Shown here: positions 22,780-34,710 of the stretch, piece after piece
Numbering within the stretch: position 1 is the stretch's first letter
Layout of the letters: each line of letters starts with the position of its first letter
Source of the DNA: Venturia oleaginea
Taxonomy: Eukaryota > Ascomycota > Dothideomycetes > Venturiales > Venturiaceae
NCBI GenBank assembly: GCA_013176395.1
Contig: JABMLP010000005.1
Location: 186,001-250,000 of the forward strand
DNA: 64,000 nt
Direction of reading: 5' to 3'
The notes under the pieces: model-generated
Database searches by the model: none
What the model saw: the letters and a program-made list of their open reading frames with translations, nothing else
Told to the model about the DNA's origin: nothing
Position numbers and translations under genes: made by a program

Positions 22780-25167
22780 CTACTTGAAGCTAACCTCTTA
22801 AATATTTATTTTCCTTCCCTATATTACTATTTCGAAATCCGAAATGGATTTTCACAAAAAACAAAACTGGTCTATCCGTCCTCGAATGTTTTATTATTTC
22901 AATAGATCGGATTAGTCGAGAAAAGTTTATAACTACGTACTAATTCTGTAGGCCTTTAGTATTATTATATTATTTAGAGGTATACTAATTAAATAAGAGA
23001 TTTATAGGGCGATAGTCTTAGTATAGCTAACTGAAGTTATAGTTTAATTTCCAAACCTCTAGCTTTTATCCATCTACGAGGAGAGCATTCGTCGAAGCAT
23101 CAAGGAAGCAGGTCGAATCTGAGAAGGAGCTCTTAATTTCCAAAAGGTAGCGGCATAACAACTAGCCTAGGAACCACAAGCTGACTTTCACATACAATTC
23201 CCCCAAAGAAATGTCACTGTTAGGAATTCAAAAATGGCACTTTCAAATTCGCTAAATATTCATGCCTGACCATATCGATGTTAAGAAGTGGGATATATAC
23301 GGTTCAAAGTCGTGCATTGTCACGAAGTCATCGGATACACTGGCTCGACTATCCAAGCCCACACTGACAATTACCAATTTTTCATCTTCCCTCTCCTCCT
23401 CCATTGTCTTCCACGACTCCTCCATCTCTACCTCCATGCTACACATCTCCCTTCTCCGTTGGAATCATGGCACCTAATTTAACTTGACGCTATTCAATAA
23501 TTAGCCATTTCCGTTCCAGATTTCAAGAGCGGATTGACGTAGAAAGGGGGGGATGGGGACCGCTTACAGCAAAAATATATTAGTCCGTTCAAGACCACAT
23601 TCCGGATGGGCTGATTCTTTGGAACTCTATCGCTTGCAATTGCGCATACAGTGCCTGAGAAGCAGGCTGGCGGATGACCTTGTTGGGTTTCAGGATCGTT
23701 TCAAGACCCCGTTTCTGATATGTACTTGATGCATCAAAGTTCATGCATCAACGCATGAATTGAGGGTACTCAAATGACTTAAATATGCTGTAGATTCCTA
23801 GCTTTTGAAGTCATGCAATTCATTATCTTTTGAAGCTCGTATTCGTGTAGTTCGTGCGTTTGTAGCTTCCCAACAGACCTAGATGACCACATCGTCCAAC
23901 GCGAAGCCGTGAGCGCAATTCCTCAGATTCAGCGCGGTATCGTGCAATGATCTGGTCCCGGTCGATCTCGCTGCAGGCTGACGCGTGATACGGCGCTTTA
24001 TTCATGCTGGACATTGTTGAATTTAGAGGTGGCGGAGTACTAAATGCTGAATTGGTCGATGGAAGATAACACGCTGAAGAGGTGGGTCCGTGGGCGTAAT
24101 TGTAGAATGAGAGAATGAGTTGAAGTGAGATGTAACGAGGTGACATGGACTGAGCTGTTCTAGAAGTTGAAATGTGGAAATTGTGAATCCTACGAAGCTG
24201 AGGGGAGGTCTTTATACGAGGACGGCGACCAGACGAAGTTATGAACCCGGGCCCGGCGCTCTGGTTCCTCATCCCCGGTACGAAGACCCGTCATGGTGCT
24301 GATTCGTTGTTTGAAACAGGAAGGAGAGTACTTGAATGTGGTACGATGTATTGTAGATCAAAAATCGCTAATTTTGCGGTATCTGGGGCACCATTCTATA
24401 TTCCCTGCTAAAGATGTTTTAATCAGCAGGATGTGAGTAACTATTTTTGTCAAAGTATATGTACTGGTGCGTGTGTTCGATGAAATCAAGGCCTTACCAA
24501 CAACTTGAGATGCCCTTCAGGTTTTCTGGAGTAGCAACCGGCGTATAGTAAAGTTGAAGGCTGCAGGAGTCCCTACTTAGACATATGTGCGTGGCGATTC
24601 GTGGCGCGGAGACCCGTTTGTAGTACGTTGTTTTCCTTGATTGTTTCTGTGGAAACTGTTGTGCACTCATAAATGGTGCCAGATAGGTTCACTCCTGTCA
24701 AAGGCCAAGGCACAAAGCAAACAGTCTGCAGATATGCCCCCTTGCTTTATCGTATCGTACACCCCGCAATGGCCGCACCGCCTTGTGTCGGGTCGCACAA
24801 CTGATCATAACAACCCCCCCAGCTTCACGATTAACCACCCCTTTATTTGTCCTACACCCCCCCTTATATCTAAGCTGTACCCCGCCCCCTCGGGAAACCT
24901 AAGTGGTTTATAGACGCCTCGCAAAAGCTGCGGCTTAAATGGTCCTCCTTAATTCTCGGTGTTGGTTCCTCGACGCTGGTGCGCCAAGATAAGGTGACGT
25001 AATAGCAAGCAACGTACGAACACGTATCACCGTCACGTCTTCTTCCTTGTTAACCAACATGCCACAAACCAAGCTTATATAGCGTTTGAACCTCTCATAC
25101 AGACAACCAACTCCATACTCATCATCCAACCCTTCAAAGCAATTGCTTATAAAACACTCTTACCAAC
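22780..25167. other. intergenic; AT-rich then ordinary sequence, one weak ORF
   Basis: 22780-23060 is strongly AT-rich and TA-rich. 23060-25167 has no convincing gene apart from a weak frame at 23823-24272, listed separately. A C-rich stretch lies at 24810-24890. The last 100 bp are presumably the promoter of the SMP-C2 gene. Confidence 0.45.
23823..24272 (-). CDS. small hypothetical ORF
   Basis: This is a 149-codon minus-strand frame. The upstream third is Ser/Arg-rich and unconvincing. The downstream part from an internal ATG (MSSMNKAPYHAS) has a helical charged segment (EIDRDQIIARYRAESEELRSR) that looks like real protein. It may be a short gene of about 60 residues starting near 24010. 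No family is recognised. Confidence 0.25.
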   Translation of the reverse strand: MRNQSAGPGFITSSGRRPRIKTSPQLRRIHNFHISTSRTAQSMSPRYISLQLILSFYNYAHGPTSSACYLPSTNSAFSTPPPLNSTMSSMNKAPYHASACSEIDRDQIIARYRAESEELRSRLRVGRCGHLGLLGSYKRTNYTNTSFKR

Positions 25168-26780
25168 ATGTCGGCTTCACTGGTAGAAAAACTCACAGCT
25201 GATACGAATGGCGAGTCCGCCGGTATGTCAACAAACTTGAAGTTGGCGTCTGCTTCTCAAGCTCTAGAAACTGATCCGGACAGGCTTTTTGAACGACATT
25301 GTCGCTCAGCTATGGCCCAACATCCAGGTCGCCGGCAGCAATATGATCAAGGACATCGTCGAGCCCATGTTCAAGACAATGCTTCCAGGTCCACTAGCAA
25401 CTCTGCATTTCACGAAGATTGAGCTGGGAACTGTCCCGATCGTGCTATCGAATGTCAGGTCACGAAGACCCCCCAAGATGGCATCAAGCTTGATTTGAAT
25501 GTGGACTGGGATGGCCAATGTGATATTCAACTCGACGCAAACATGATGCCCCACGTTGTACGTTGATACTGACATCCTAGACCGTACACACATGCTCACT
25601 GTATGTCAGGGCGTGAAAGAGGTCATGCTCTCTGGCAGACTCTCTATTCTTCTTTGCCCTCTTACCAATATCATTCCTCTCATCGGTGCTGCTCAAATCT
25701 CATTCATCAACCCACCCAAGCTAAAGCTCAACTTTACTGGCGCCGCAGATGTCGCCGACTTCTCTCTAATCGATGACGCCGTTCGTAAAGTGATCTTAGG
25801 CATCATCAATTCGGTTGTGGTCCTCCCCAATCGTATCATGGTCAAATTGGACTCGCACAGCGACTACTTCAAAACGTACCACGAACCTCACGGAATCATC
25901 CGAATCACCGCGGAGAAGGCCTTTGGCTTTGCCGAAGAGTCCCAATCTAAGACGAAGAAGTTTTTCTCAAAGCTAACAAGGGCGAGTCCTGACTGTTACG
26001 TGTAAGAAGAAGATGACCGCATCAGGAAAGACGTCCATTGACATTGACAGGGAATGCGAAGTCGGTGCTGAGCCGGCATGGAGAACTACTACCAAGAACA
26101 ACTCCACGACTCCCGCATGGAATGAGACTCACGATTTCGTGGTCACTGACTTCGACCAACAAATTAAAGTCGTATTGTCAGACCACGACGTCAACAGCGA
26201 TGACGAAATTGGGACCGCGTACACCACGATCAAAGACATACTGTTGGCTGGCGGTAAGCAAGAGCTCGGAATGGTGCATAAAGAATCCGAGATCGACGGG
26301 AAGATTGCGTTGGCGTGCGAGTACTTCCAGTTCAGTTCAGAGGACAGCGGCAGTCTGTCGGCGGCCACTCACAGCGCTGATGGCCTCATGTCTGGACTCT
26401 TGAACGTGTTGATTGCTGGTGCGTTTGGAATCAAAGGTCAGCGAGAGACGTTGAGACCCAGTGTGGTTATCATGTGGGGAAGCAAGCACCGTTTCCAGAC
26501 AGCTGTGAAGAAAGATGCGCCCGGTATCGACATCAACAACCCCACATTTGATCAACAATTTCGCATCCCTGTCACGACAGCCAGCATGTCGAACGAGAGC
26601 CTACGCATCGCAGTCTTGGATGGGGAGCGAGAGGTTGGCGCTGCGGATGTGCCTCTTACAGATTTGCGCAACAAGGACAGTCTGGAGCGTGACTTTGACG
26701 TCGGTGGGGCAAAGGTCAGGGCTAAGATCTCGCTGAGAGGTATCACGTCCGCTTCTTTACAGGACATAGCGATGCGCTAG
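25168..26780 (+). CDS. SMP domain plus C2 domains, tricalbin/extended-synaptotagmin-like, with a frameshift
   Basis: SMP domains bind and move lipids at membrane contact sites, and C2 domains bind membranes. Four exons fit: 25168-25222, 25284-25557, 25610-26001 and 26051-26780. The introns are 61, 52 and 49 nt, with CTGAT/CTGAC branch points. The SMP region runs from GFLNDIVAQLWPNI through GRLSILLCPLTNIIPLIGAAQ and VLPNRIMVKLD. A first C2 follows (DCYV, WNETHDFVV, LSDHDVNSDDEIG) and then a second C2-like segment. No N-terminal membrane hairpin is visible, unlike yeast tricalbins. Within exon 2 the frame must change at about 25456-25459 (Ser-Asn-Val to Val-Thr-Lys-Thr), as if one base were missing. 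With it restored the protein would be about 483 residues. Either the gene is broken or the assembly has an error. Confidence 0.82.
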
Positions 26781-27151
26781 CTAGAGAAATTAGAATAGGA
26801 TAAAAATAGTCCGTCAACCCTTATGTAATCTTGACTTGAACGGACCGAATTGAGCGAGGACCATTTGCAACTCCGAATCCAGTTGAGTAGGAGTGAGAGA
26901 GACCTAGGGGGAGAGAAAAGCTCCCTCTCTCTCTTTTTGAATCAGTGCGATCATAGAAAGAGGATTATGTGTTCTAATAGTCGGGAAGATAAGAAAAGAG
27001 CTTGCCATCGCTAGATTGTGAAAGAACGTTATCGACTCAGAACGAAGAGAATCAGAAAATAACCTACTGGAAGATGATAAGAGATATGAAAGTACATCCA
27101 TCAAATCAAACCGCACTACCCCCACTCAGACATCCATTCATCTTGTGCCAA
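26781..27151. other. intergenic between convergent genes
   Basis: This stretch separates the plus-strand SMP-C2 gene from a minus-strand hypothetical remnant. It contains an (AG/CT)n-like run at 26925-26936 and no gene. Confidence 0.5.
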
Positions 27152-27845
27152 TCATTTTTTCTTCGGCGGAAATAAGCCATACAAGTTCAAAAAAGACTTA
27201 GAGCGCTTCTCATCAAGCTTATCACATCGCGCGATATCCTTCGCACGCCGTTCTCGAAAAACACGATCCGCCTTGCAAACTTCCTCAAGTATAAGCCCCA
27301 ATCTTTTATAAGCATACTGGGTTCCATCGAATGGGGTCGTGGAGGTCATAATGTTCCCGACAATGTTATCGAAAACATAGGAAGGTGCGCACAATGGACG
27401 ACTGGCGAGCGAGCAGATCTCCTCGATTTCTTCGCGGGAAATGACCTTGGCCTTTTCCATTCTGTTCACTTCGAGTTCTGATATCTTTAATAGAGTCAGG
27501 CCAGTCGCGTACCAGATAGCTAGTTCCTTCTCAGCCTTGGTAATGGTGGTTTTTGCTATGGTAGTCTCGATGTCTTGGGGGTTGGCCAGTGGTAGTAGTT
27601 GGCGCCTTGTAGACCTCCTTCTCGAGGCCTTCAATTCTTTTTTCGACAAGCTCGAACCTGCCATTGTCCAAAGTATTAGAGATAGTGGTTGCAATACTGT
27701 CTGTAATTCGAGAGGTAATGGTATCGCCAATTTCGCCAGCCGAGTTCAGCAGAAATCAACTTGAGCATCAATTCTTCGTCACTGCTCCGTTAGAAGTCGA
27801 TGATATGCGCGACTTCGGAACTCTATCGGCTATCGCAAGATCACC
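27152..27845 (-). pseudogene. hypothetical gene cut by a LINE
   Basis: The C-terminal 190 codons are open (27152-27730) and helical, with segments such as AEKELAIWYATGLTLLKI and SREEIEEICSLASRPL, and a Lys-rich end (FPPKKK). Upstream, another frame carries a coiled-coil-like stretch (RITDSIATTISNTLDN, FELVEKRIEGLEKEVY), so a frameshift or intron lies near 27600. At about 27846 the gene runs directly into LINE sequence, so its 5' part is missing. No family is recognised. Confidence 0.5.
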
Positions 27846-30683
27846 ACGTCTCAGGGCCCATGTACGTGCTTCTTTTCTGTCGTTTCAACGGCCAGACTGC
27901 TGCAGCACCGGTAAGGCCACCTATACTGATTCCGTCTGTGTAGATATAGGTATTGCTCTCGATCCTGGCGACTGAATCGTGTTCAGAGCATGCCGCTTCA
28001 TCACTTCGTGCGATGTGTATTTTTGGGCCTTGCCACCATGGTGCTGCTACGAACAGTGGGAATAACTCTCGCCTGTCGAGATTTACTGCTCCCTTCTCCT
28101 TGGTATCTCGATATATATTGTATAATGGGCTATTGTAGCTTGTTCGTTGTCTTGACCTTGGTTCTCCGAGCTGAGTGTCCAACAGTTTGGGGAGATCTTG
28201 GTATGAGAGTATGCGGCTAAGGGTCACGGTATTGTGTTTCCATATCTGTTGCTCGACTGGGAGCAGGTAGGTCGCGATATCGAGGGCAACCCTGGAGGTT
28301 GCTCTGAATACTCCGCAGATAGTTCGTGCTGCGCGTGCTTGAATTAATCGAAGTGTATCGAGCGTTTTTCTCGTGTATGGCTTTCCTCTTGCCCCTGAAT
28401 TCGATCATATTGAGAACGCGTACATCATCTGAGGGACTACTACTGCGCGTAGATTTTTCGCATATCTAGCAGACTGACGCCCCATGTTGAGCTGTCTAGA
28501 GAGCGCAGTGCGTTTACTGTTTCGTGGTTTTCTGCTTGATCTCTTCGATATATTCCTTCCACTGGAGCTTGCTGTCTAGCGTCACGCCTAGATATTTGCA
28601 TGTTGACAACTCCTAGGCTCAATGCTGCCCCAGGCCGTCTGAATGGGTTATTTTGTGTTCATGCGTGTGCGTGTTCTTGTAAAGTGTGTCAATTGGAACT
28701 TCTCCGGGGCGAATTTCGATGCGTGTGTCTTTGCCCAACAGTCTGCCTTTTCTAGCGCATTTTCGAGTTTCTTACCCGTTTCCTCTGTTGTGTTCCCCCA
28801 TGCAAGTATGGCTGCATCGTCAATGTAGCCTATAGCTTCCGTGTTATCATACAAGTCGTATTGTTCGATAAGGTCGGAGTTATAGAATATGTATAAGATA
28901 GGGGATAGGGGCGATCCCTGTGGTACCCCAGTCTTGACCGCATACTCTTCAGATTTATAGCCATCAATGACGATTCGTGTGTGTCTATCGCTTAGAAAGC
29001 TAGTGATCCACCGTACTATCTTTTCATCAACTTTCCTCTTCCATAGATTGTGCAGGAGTCTCTTCTGGGACACGTTGTCAAAGGCGCCGGAGACGTCGAG
29101 GAGCAGCAGGCTGGCTACTTGTTCTTTTCCGTTGTTCCACACGTTGTAAATTCTCTCGATTACCGCATGTAGTGCGTGTTCCGTTAATTTCAATTTTCTG
29201 CCCCCCATGTGCATCTGTGGGATGACTTGGTGTGTTTCTACCAGGTAGCTAAGTCTTCTGGCTATAACTACATCCATAGCCTTGCCAATGGTGTTCAGAA
29301 GCGCAATTGGTCGGTATGCCTTTGGAATCGAGTAGTCTTCTTTCCCTGGTTTGCGTAACACCACCGTGGTTGAGCTTCGGAAATGAGTCGGGCAGTAGCC
29401 TAGTTGTAGGCTCTGGTTCATAATTGTCGTTAGGTGCCCTACCAACATGTGAGATGCCATTTTCAGGGCTCGGTTACCGGACACTTCATGATTCGCGTTA
29501 CACTCGGAGGCTGGCTTTCTCTATTGCGCGCCCATTTAGATATTTTCCAGAGGGACTCAGCCGAGCCTGCTGCCATTTCTACGCGGTCTCTATGTGCTTG
29601 CTGGAGCGATTTCTCAATTATCCGTGTCTTATGGTTCCTTGCCTTGCGGTAGGCTTCCCAAGCTTCTTCGGTGTGCCTTCTCCCGTGTATGCGCCTCAGG
29701 CGCTTTGTCTCTGCCAACGCTTTTGTACATGTTTCGTCCCATCCCTCTTTTGCCTTGGCGTATGGTCTTGCAAGAGGAAGCACCTTTGCTGCTGCCTCGC
29801 TGATTGCTTTGACTAAATCCATCGTGTATGTGTCCAGCGCTGCTTTTGTCCTTGGTCTTCTTCGTGCCGGTAGGATGTCTTTTAGTGCCTGGCGGAACTT
29901 CTCGCTGTCTAGGTATTTCCAGTTGCGTCTTGGCTCGATTTTCATGGAGCGTATCCGGATATCCAGTATGGTACTGATAGGGAGGTGGTCTGGATCATGA
30001 TCTAGCTCTCTATCTGTTCTGCAACTGATAATCCTATCGACCAAGCCTAGTGTCATCCAGCACATGTTAATCATTGTTCTGCTGCTGCCTTCCTCGTATG
30101 TCATCGCACCTGGCTGTAGCATACTAGACATATCAAATCTTTCCATAGTTTCAATGAGGTCTTCAGCTTCTCGATCTTCATGTATGACTCCTGTTCCACC
30201 CCAAATTCTGTGATGCAAGTTAAAGGCACCTAATGCTATCTGTTCTTTTGGCGCATGTTCCTCCAAATGAGCTCTCAGGGTTGGCAGGGAGCTCATGCGG
30301 TTTGGCGTGTTTTGGACTGCGTTGTAGATGTTGTGTATTTCCAGCCCGTCTTCCGTTTGGCCGCTATTGCTGATGTTGATTCTCAACAATCAGACGTCTC
30401 TTGTGTGCTGCTCGAATTGCCAACTGCCGTGTTCTAGCCTTTTGTTGACAAAGAAACATACTCTTGCTGGGCCGTCCTCCTCGTTCATTGTTGGATAGCA
30501 TAAATGGAACACGGTCTTTGCTGGGTGGCGCGTTGTCGACATGAAGGGGTTGCGCCACGGTTCTTGAATGGCAATGATGTCGTACTCTGCTACTCTTGGA
30601 TCATGGAGCAGAGTGGCCATAACCGTGTCTCTTGATTTACGCACGTTGTACTGTAGTATACTGAGTTGGCCCTTCTCTTTCAT
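27846..30683 (-). pseudogene. LINE ORF2 remnant (endonuclease, reverse transcriptase, partial RNase H)
   Basis: Pieces in order: endonuclease start (QYNVRKSRDTVMATLL, IQEPWRNPF) to a TGA at 30387-30389, where the sister copy has Cys; endonuclease remainder (DLDHDPDHLPIS-like region) to about 29470; then, after a deletion of roughly 220 bp relative to the sister copy, reverse transcriptase (YRPIALLNTIGK, LLLDVSGAFDNVS, GVPQGSPLSPILY, GYIDDAA). A TAA near 28650 and shifts follow, and then the start of RNase H (YTDGISIGG). The deletion removes the fingers region of the polymerase. Confidence 0.87.
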
Positions 30684-32281
30684 AGGTCCGAGTCCTCATT
30701 GATTTCCATATGTTGTGTATTTCTACGCGGTGCAGTATTGCCCTCTAGCGCCTCAAGCGCCCTCCTGGACATCTTTATTCCTCTATGCGGCCTTTGACTC
30801 TGGCGCGGTCCTTCGTTCTCCTTGTCTTCTGGGGCAGGCCTCTTTTGTCCTTTTCCAGGTGGTGATGACATCCTGATCGTCCCTGATCCTGGGAGTGAGG
30901 TCGAGTCTCTAGCTAACCTTGTTCTCCTAAGGGGTTCTCGGGCAGAATTGTGTGTAGGTGCTTCATTGCGAGTGTCTATTGTGGGGTGATATCGTACGCT
31001 ATTAGCGTATGCTACCTTTGTCCGGTCGAATTCCTCTTTTCTGGTCGGGCATTGTTGACTCCATGCCTCATGGGCTCCCTGGCAATTGGCACATTTCCTA
31101 GATGTGGTCTGTCTAGTCTTCGAAGGGCAGTCCCTAGAACTATGTTCTTGCGCGCAGTAGCCACATGTTTTTGCTGCCTTGCATTGAGTTCCTATGTGGC
31201 CGTATTTGTAGCACTGAAAGCACTGCTTCAGTCGGCATTGCCTCTCGTATCGTTCGCTTTGACACATCTCCCCTTGCCACACCATACCTTCATCGATGAT
31301 CTTGTTTGCGTTTTCAGGTTTAGTAAACTCGATGATCGACGACATCGCTTTGGCTGGTGCCTTCCGGGTCAGCCATCCTATATATTTGATGTCTGCGGTC
31401 GGAATGAACGGCTTGTTATCTTGCAGAATGGCGTCTCTGGTTTCCTCAAATTTGTTTGTGACCATCGTGCTGGTACGTATGCCATGTACAAGGACGCCGT
31501 ACGTTGGGTTTCGTACTGACGTCCCGTTCCCGATGCGTGGGGTCCAGTCCTCCGTGAATTGTCTTAATAGCCGCATTTCACCGTTTGTTGATGTCCTGAT
31601 ACTCAGATCTCCGCTTTTGAGCTGGTTGGCAGACATAATCTTTAGACTGGCTATATGGTCGTTCTCACTTTGGGAAATGGCTCGGTCAACGTGGACTTTC
31701 AAATTACGTGGGTTCATTGCGCGAAGACTCTGGATCGTTTGTGCGTTTCTGATTCACGATAATCTCACGTTGGACTATCGCAGAAGTCTTGACACTTTCG
31801 ATTTGTGTGCTATATGTGCTCGCAGCTAGCCCTCCTCGGGCAGCAGCGGCAGCATAGCTCATCGGCATGCCTGTTTGGTGTTGTGGTCCTTTATTCTTGA
31901 TGTCTCTCGTTATTCCTGCGCAGTCTTGCTCACCTCCGTTGCCTCTTTTGCTGCCGGTTTTACTTCTTCGCCAACCGTGATGCTCTTCTGTGTGTCTGTT
32001 CTTAGAGCCTTAAGTTTCCCCATTATCTCTGCTATCTCTTTCGCCGCTCCTTTTTTGTTCTCAGTCATCTCAGTGTGCATAATGCGCAGTTGGTCATGGA
32101 CAGTTGTCATATCGGGAGTCCTTTGGGCCTTTGCAATCAGAGGCAGCATCGTCATGATAATCGCCCTCACTTGGTCTGGGGGCACAGGTAGAGCCTGTCC
32201 GCTATCGAGATAGGTTAATGCGTTCCGAAGATACTCAGTACGTCGTGTAGCGTGCTCGTATAGTCCGGTCGGCCAGACCAC
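30680..32281 (-). pseudogene. LINE ORF1 remnant with three zinc knuckles
   Basis: ORF1 of these LINEs encodes an RNA-binding protein. The open part at 30680-31717 has three Cys/His knuckles: CFQCYKYGHIGTQC, CGYCAQEHSSRDC and CANCQGAHEAWSQQC. The N-terminal part (31910-32281) is in another frame: a base missing near 31915 stops it, and a second shift lies near 31720. ORF1 and ORF2 overlap at an ATGA as in the sister copy, even though both are dead. Confidence 0.85.
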
Positions 32282-32540
32282 CTCTTAAGGCCACGGTATC
32301 GTCATCTCTCGTTTGTACACGTTGGGCGACGTGTCGAGCCTAGAAAACGCTGAGACCCCTGAAAGGTAATATGTATGTACAGTAGAGCTATTCGATTTCA
32401 AAAGTCTTAGTTCTCGCTGTTGTGAGGTTCCTTTACCTTCAGATCTGTGGGCACTGCCAAGAACTGTGGGAACTGTGGGGATATCACGTGACTCCTGCAC
32501 GTACTATTCTCCTGTAGGACTGACTCCGTCGCACCAGTGT

Positions 32541-34143
32541 CAAGCACACACAGCGAGAACTCAATTTTTGGAATTTACAGAAGTATCATCTAAGGATCAT
32601 CAAAACACCTCTGCCAGTGGCCGCTCCGGCCTCTAGAGGCCATCGCGCGTCCCTCAGCGTCGATGAGATATCTCTAGAGTCGCCGTCGCGGCCACGGCAG
32701 AGCAAGCAGACGAATACATGAGCAAGCTACACGAACGATGCGTCCACCAAAGACAACAGCAACCATCTAGTCACTATCTCCCGGCTAGTCCATCACCCCA
32801 GATGACACTGCAACGCTCCGAGTCGACGAGTCACTGCTAGAACGGCAATACCTTCAACACAACTCAAACACCAGACGCCCGGTGCGCAACAATCGGCACC
32901 ACACACCACTGCAACGACTAGACAACCTCTCCCAACGTCTTGGCAAACCGTCCTGCTACAAGCTGTTGCCCAGAGCCTTGAGCCTCTCCCCAAACTGTTG
33001 CCTCCCAGTTATGGCATTGGCAAGAGTAGGTGCGCGACACAGTAAGTAGTAAGGACGCATAGAAGGAGCCTATTGGCGGCAAATCCCCTCCCTGTAAGCT
33101 AGCAGACGTAGCCTTGAGCCTCTCCCCAGACTGTTGCGTCCCAGTTATGGCATTGGCAAGAGTAGGTGCGCGATATAGCAAGCAGGGAGAGCGACTAGCA
33201 GCAGATAGGCTCCGACTATAAGACGACAGGTCTACAACACAATCGGTGCGACACGATACGGCAGCTGCTAGAGAACCTCATCTACTATCGTCTCCGCAAA
33301 CCGTCCTGCTGCAAGCTGATGTCCAGAGCCTTGAGCCTCTCCCCAAACTGTTGCGTCCCAGTTATGGCATTGGCAAGAGTAGGTGCGCAACACAGTAAGC
33401 AGTAAGGACGTATAGAAGGAGCTTATTGGCGGCAAATCCCCTCCCTACAAGCCAGCAGACGTAGCCTTGAGCCTCTCCCCAGACTGTTGCGTCCCAGTTA
33501 TGGCATTGGCAAGAGTAGGAGCGCGATATAGCAAGCAGAGAGAGCGACTAGCAGCAGGTAGGCTCCGACTATAAGACGGCAGGTCTATAGCACGATCGGC
33601 GCCATACAATACGGCAGCTACCAGACAGCCTCGTCCACGGGCATACCCGGAGTATCACACCCAAGCAGCGAAATCACGACTACGATGGTTACTATTGTCT
33701 CCAGCATCACACAACCAAATACACCGCCGCATAGGAATCTGGTGCAAGGCAACTTTCACAAGCAGAAACATACTTAGGGAACCCATTGGCCTTGAGGGAT
33801 AAGGCGAAACAGATAGACAAAGCTGAGCATTAGAGGGAGACTGTAGGTAGAAGGATAGCGAAACACGAGGCATTGCCTCTTGAGTCTACATAGCACAGAT
33901 ATACTAGCAGAATAACCAGTATCTACAAGAGCCAGCGGGCATTTGGAGATACTGGTTAAGGGAAAAGAGGGAGGACGGAGGGGACAGCTGGTCTTGTTTC
34001 AGTGAACGGGGCGAAGTGGGGCGCGGTGGATTATATAATCTATCACGTGTCGGCTGTCTGATGAAGTCCTCCTAACCGGACATAGCTGCCTGATTAAGCG
34101 GCTGCAACCGAGTAGGATAAAATCAATCAATCAATCAATCAAT
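32541..34143 (+). mobile_element. short ORF-less element sharing both ends with the Tad1-like LINE family
   Basis: The left end near 32541 matches the LINE 5' leader (CACACACAGCGAGAACTC versus CACAACAGCGAGAACT in the full copies). The right end, from about 33815, matches the LINE 3' untranslated region closely (GAGGCATTGCCTC, CACGTGTCGGCTGTCTGATG, GCAACCGAGTAGGATAAAAT). It finishes in (AATC)n at 34121-34143, like the full copy at 50371. Nothing coding for endonuclease or reverse transcriptase lies between; instead there is a 2 x 353-bp tandem repeat. It looks like a non-autonomous derivative that could be mobilised by the LINE. Confidence 0.72.
32943..33648 (+). repeat. tandem repeat, 2 units of about 353 bp with an internal subrepeat
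   Basis: Unit 1 begins at 32943 and unit 2 at 33296, both with GCAAACCGTCCTGCT. Within each unit the motif GCCTTGAGCCTCTCCCCA, followed by CAGTTATGGCATTGGCAAGA, occurs twice, about 155 bp apart. There are therefore four copies of the motif. The array is inside the ORF-less LINE derivative. Confidence 0.88.
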
Positions 34144-34429
34144 GCAGATGCAACGGTGTACTTAACCTCTGCAGTCAATACAGTCAAGTCACAGGGTGAC
34201 ACTCGTTCTGTTCATCGGCTCCTATCGTTAAGTTCGTGTTGAATCTACTTCCGAATAACTCTGTTTTGCTCGTTCAGCGTAACAGAAAGACTAGAATACA
34301 TGGTTTTATAATCAGTGGTGGTGGGGCTGTGGAATCTTCCAGAAGTTTCCAAAGGTTGTATTACGGGACGGTAGCTAGAAAGACGCAGCATACTCGTAGG
34401 CGGAAAGGATGCGAAGAAAGACGCAGCAT
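34144..34429. other. flank of the Gypsy complex; one copy of a duplicated 78-bp segment
   Basis: A 78-bp segment at 34281-34358 recurs in the same direction at 58043-58120 with about one difference. The two copies flank the 24-kb retroelement complex on its outer sides. The rest is without features I recognise. Confidence 0.6.
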
Positions 34430-34710
34430 TGTCAAAGGATAGATCCTTTCTCAACTTATCCTGGATGGATTCTTAGCACTACCTGGTAGTTCTCACGTGC
34501 GCCTAGCAGGGATTATTCAGGGACCGTTTCACATGCGCTTCTACTCCTTTCTATTCTCTTCTCAGGACAGCATGTCCTTTTCCTACTTGGAAGATTATAT
34601 ATACAAGTTGTTCTTCCTGTACCTACACTTTCTTCTTTGTACTTAGATACTTTGAAATACAAGCAGTCTTCTCTCACTTGCGAAACACCTTTGAGGGTTG
34701 AACTCTTACA
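34430..34710 (+). mobile_element. LTR of Gypsy family B (plus orientation)
   Basis: It starts TGTCAAAGGAT, ends GAACTCTTACA and matches the 294-bp LTR at 49636-49929 over most of its length (shared CACGTGCGCCTAGCAGGGAT and CATGCGCTTCTACTCC). It is followed by a repeat-rich leader, so it acts as the 5' LTR of the chimeric element that follows. Confidence 0.85.

Larger units (their letters stand above)
27846..32445 (-). mobile_element. decayed Tad1-like LINE, missing its 3' end
   Basis: This is the same family as the copy at 50371-56297, aligning from the 5' leader (CACAACAGCGAGAACT near 32430) down to the start of RNase H. It has many lesions: frameshifts in ORF1 near 31915 and 31720, a stop in ORF2 near 30390, an internal deletion near 29470 and further stops near 28650 and 28450. 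It ends at about 27846, inside the RNase H region, without the AATC-repeat tail. Loss of the 3' end is unusual for a LINE and points to a later deletion. Confidence 0.88.

Noticed and set aside
32531..34159. GCACCAGTGT / GCAACGGTGT as target duplication of the ORF-less element
   Set aside because: Only 8 of 10 bases match and the right copy is not directly next to the AATC tail, so I do not count it as evidence.
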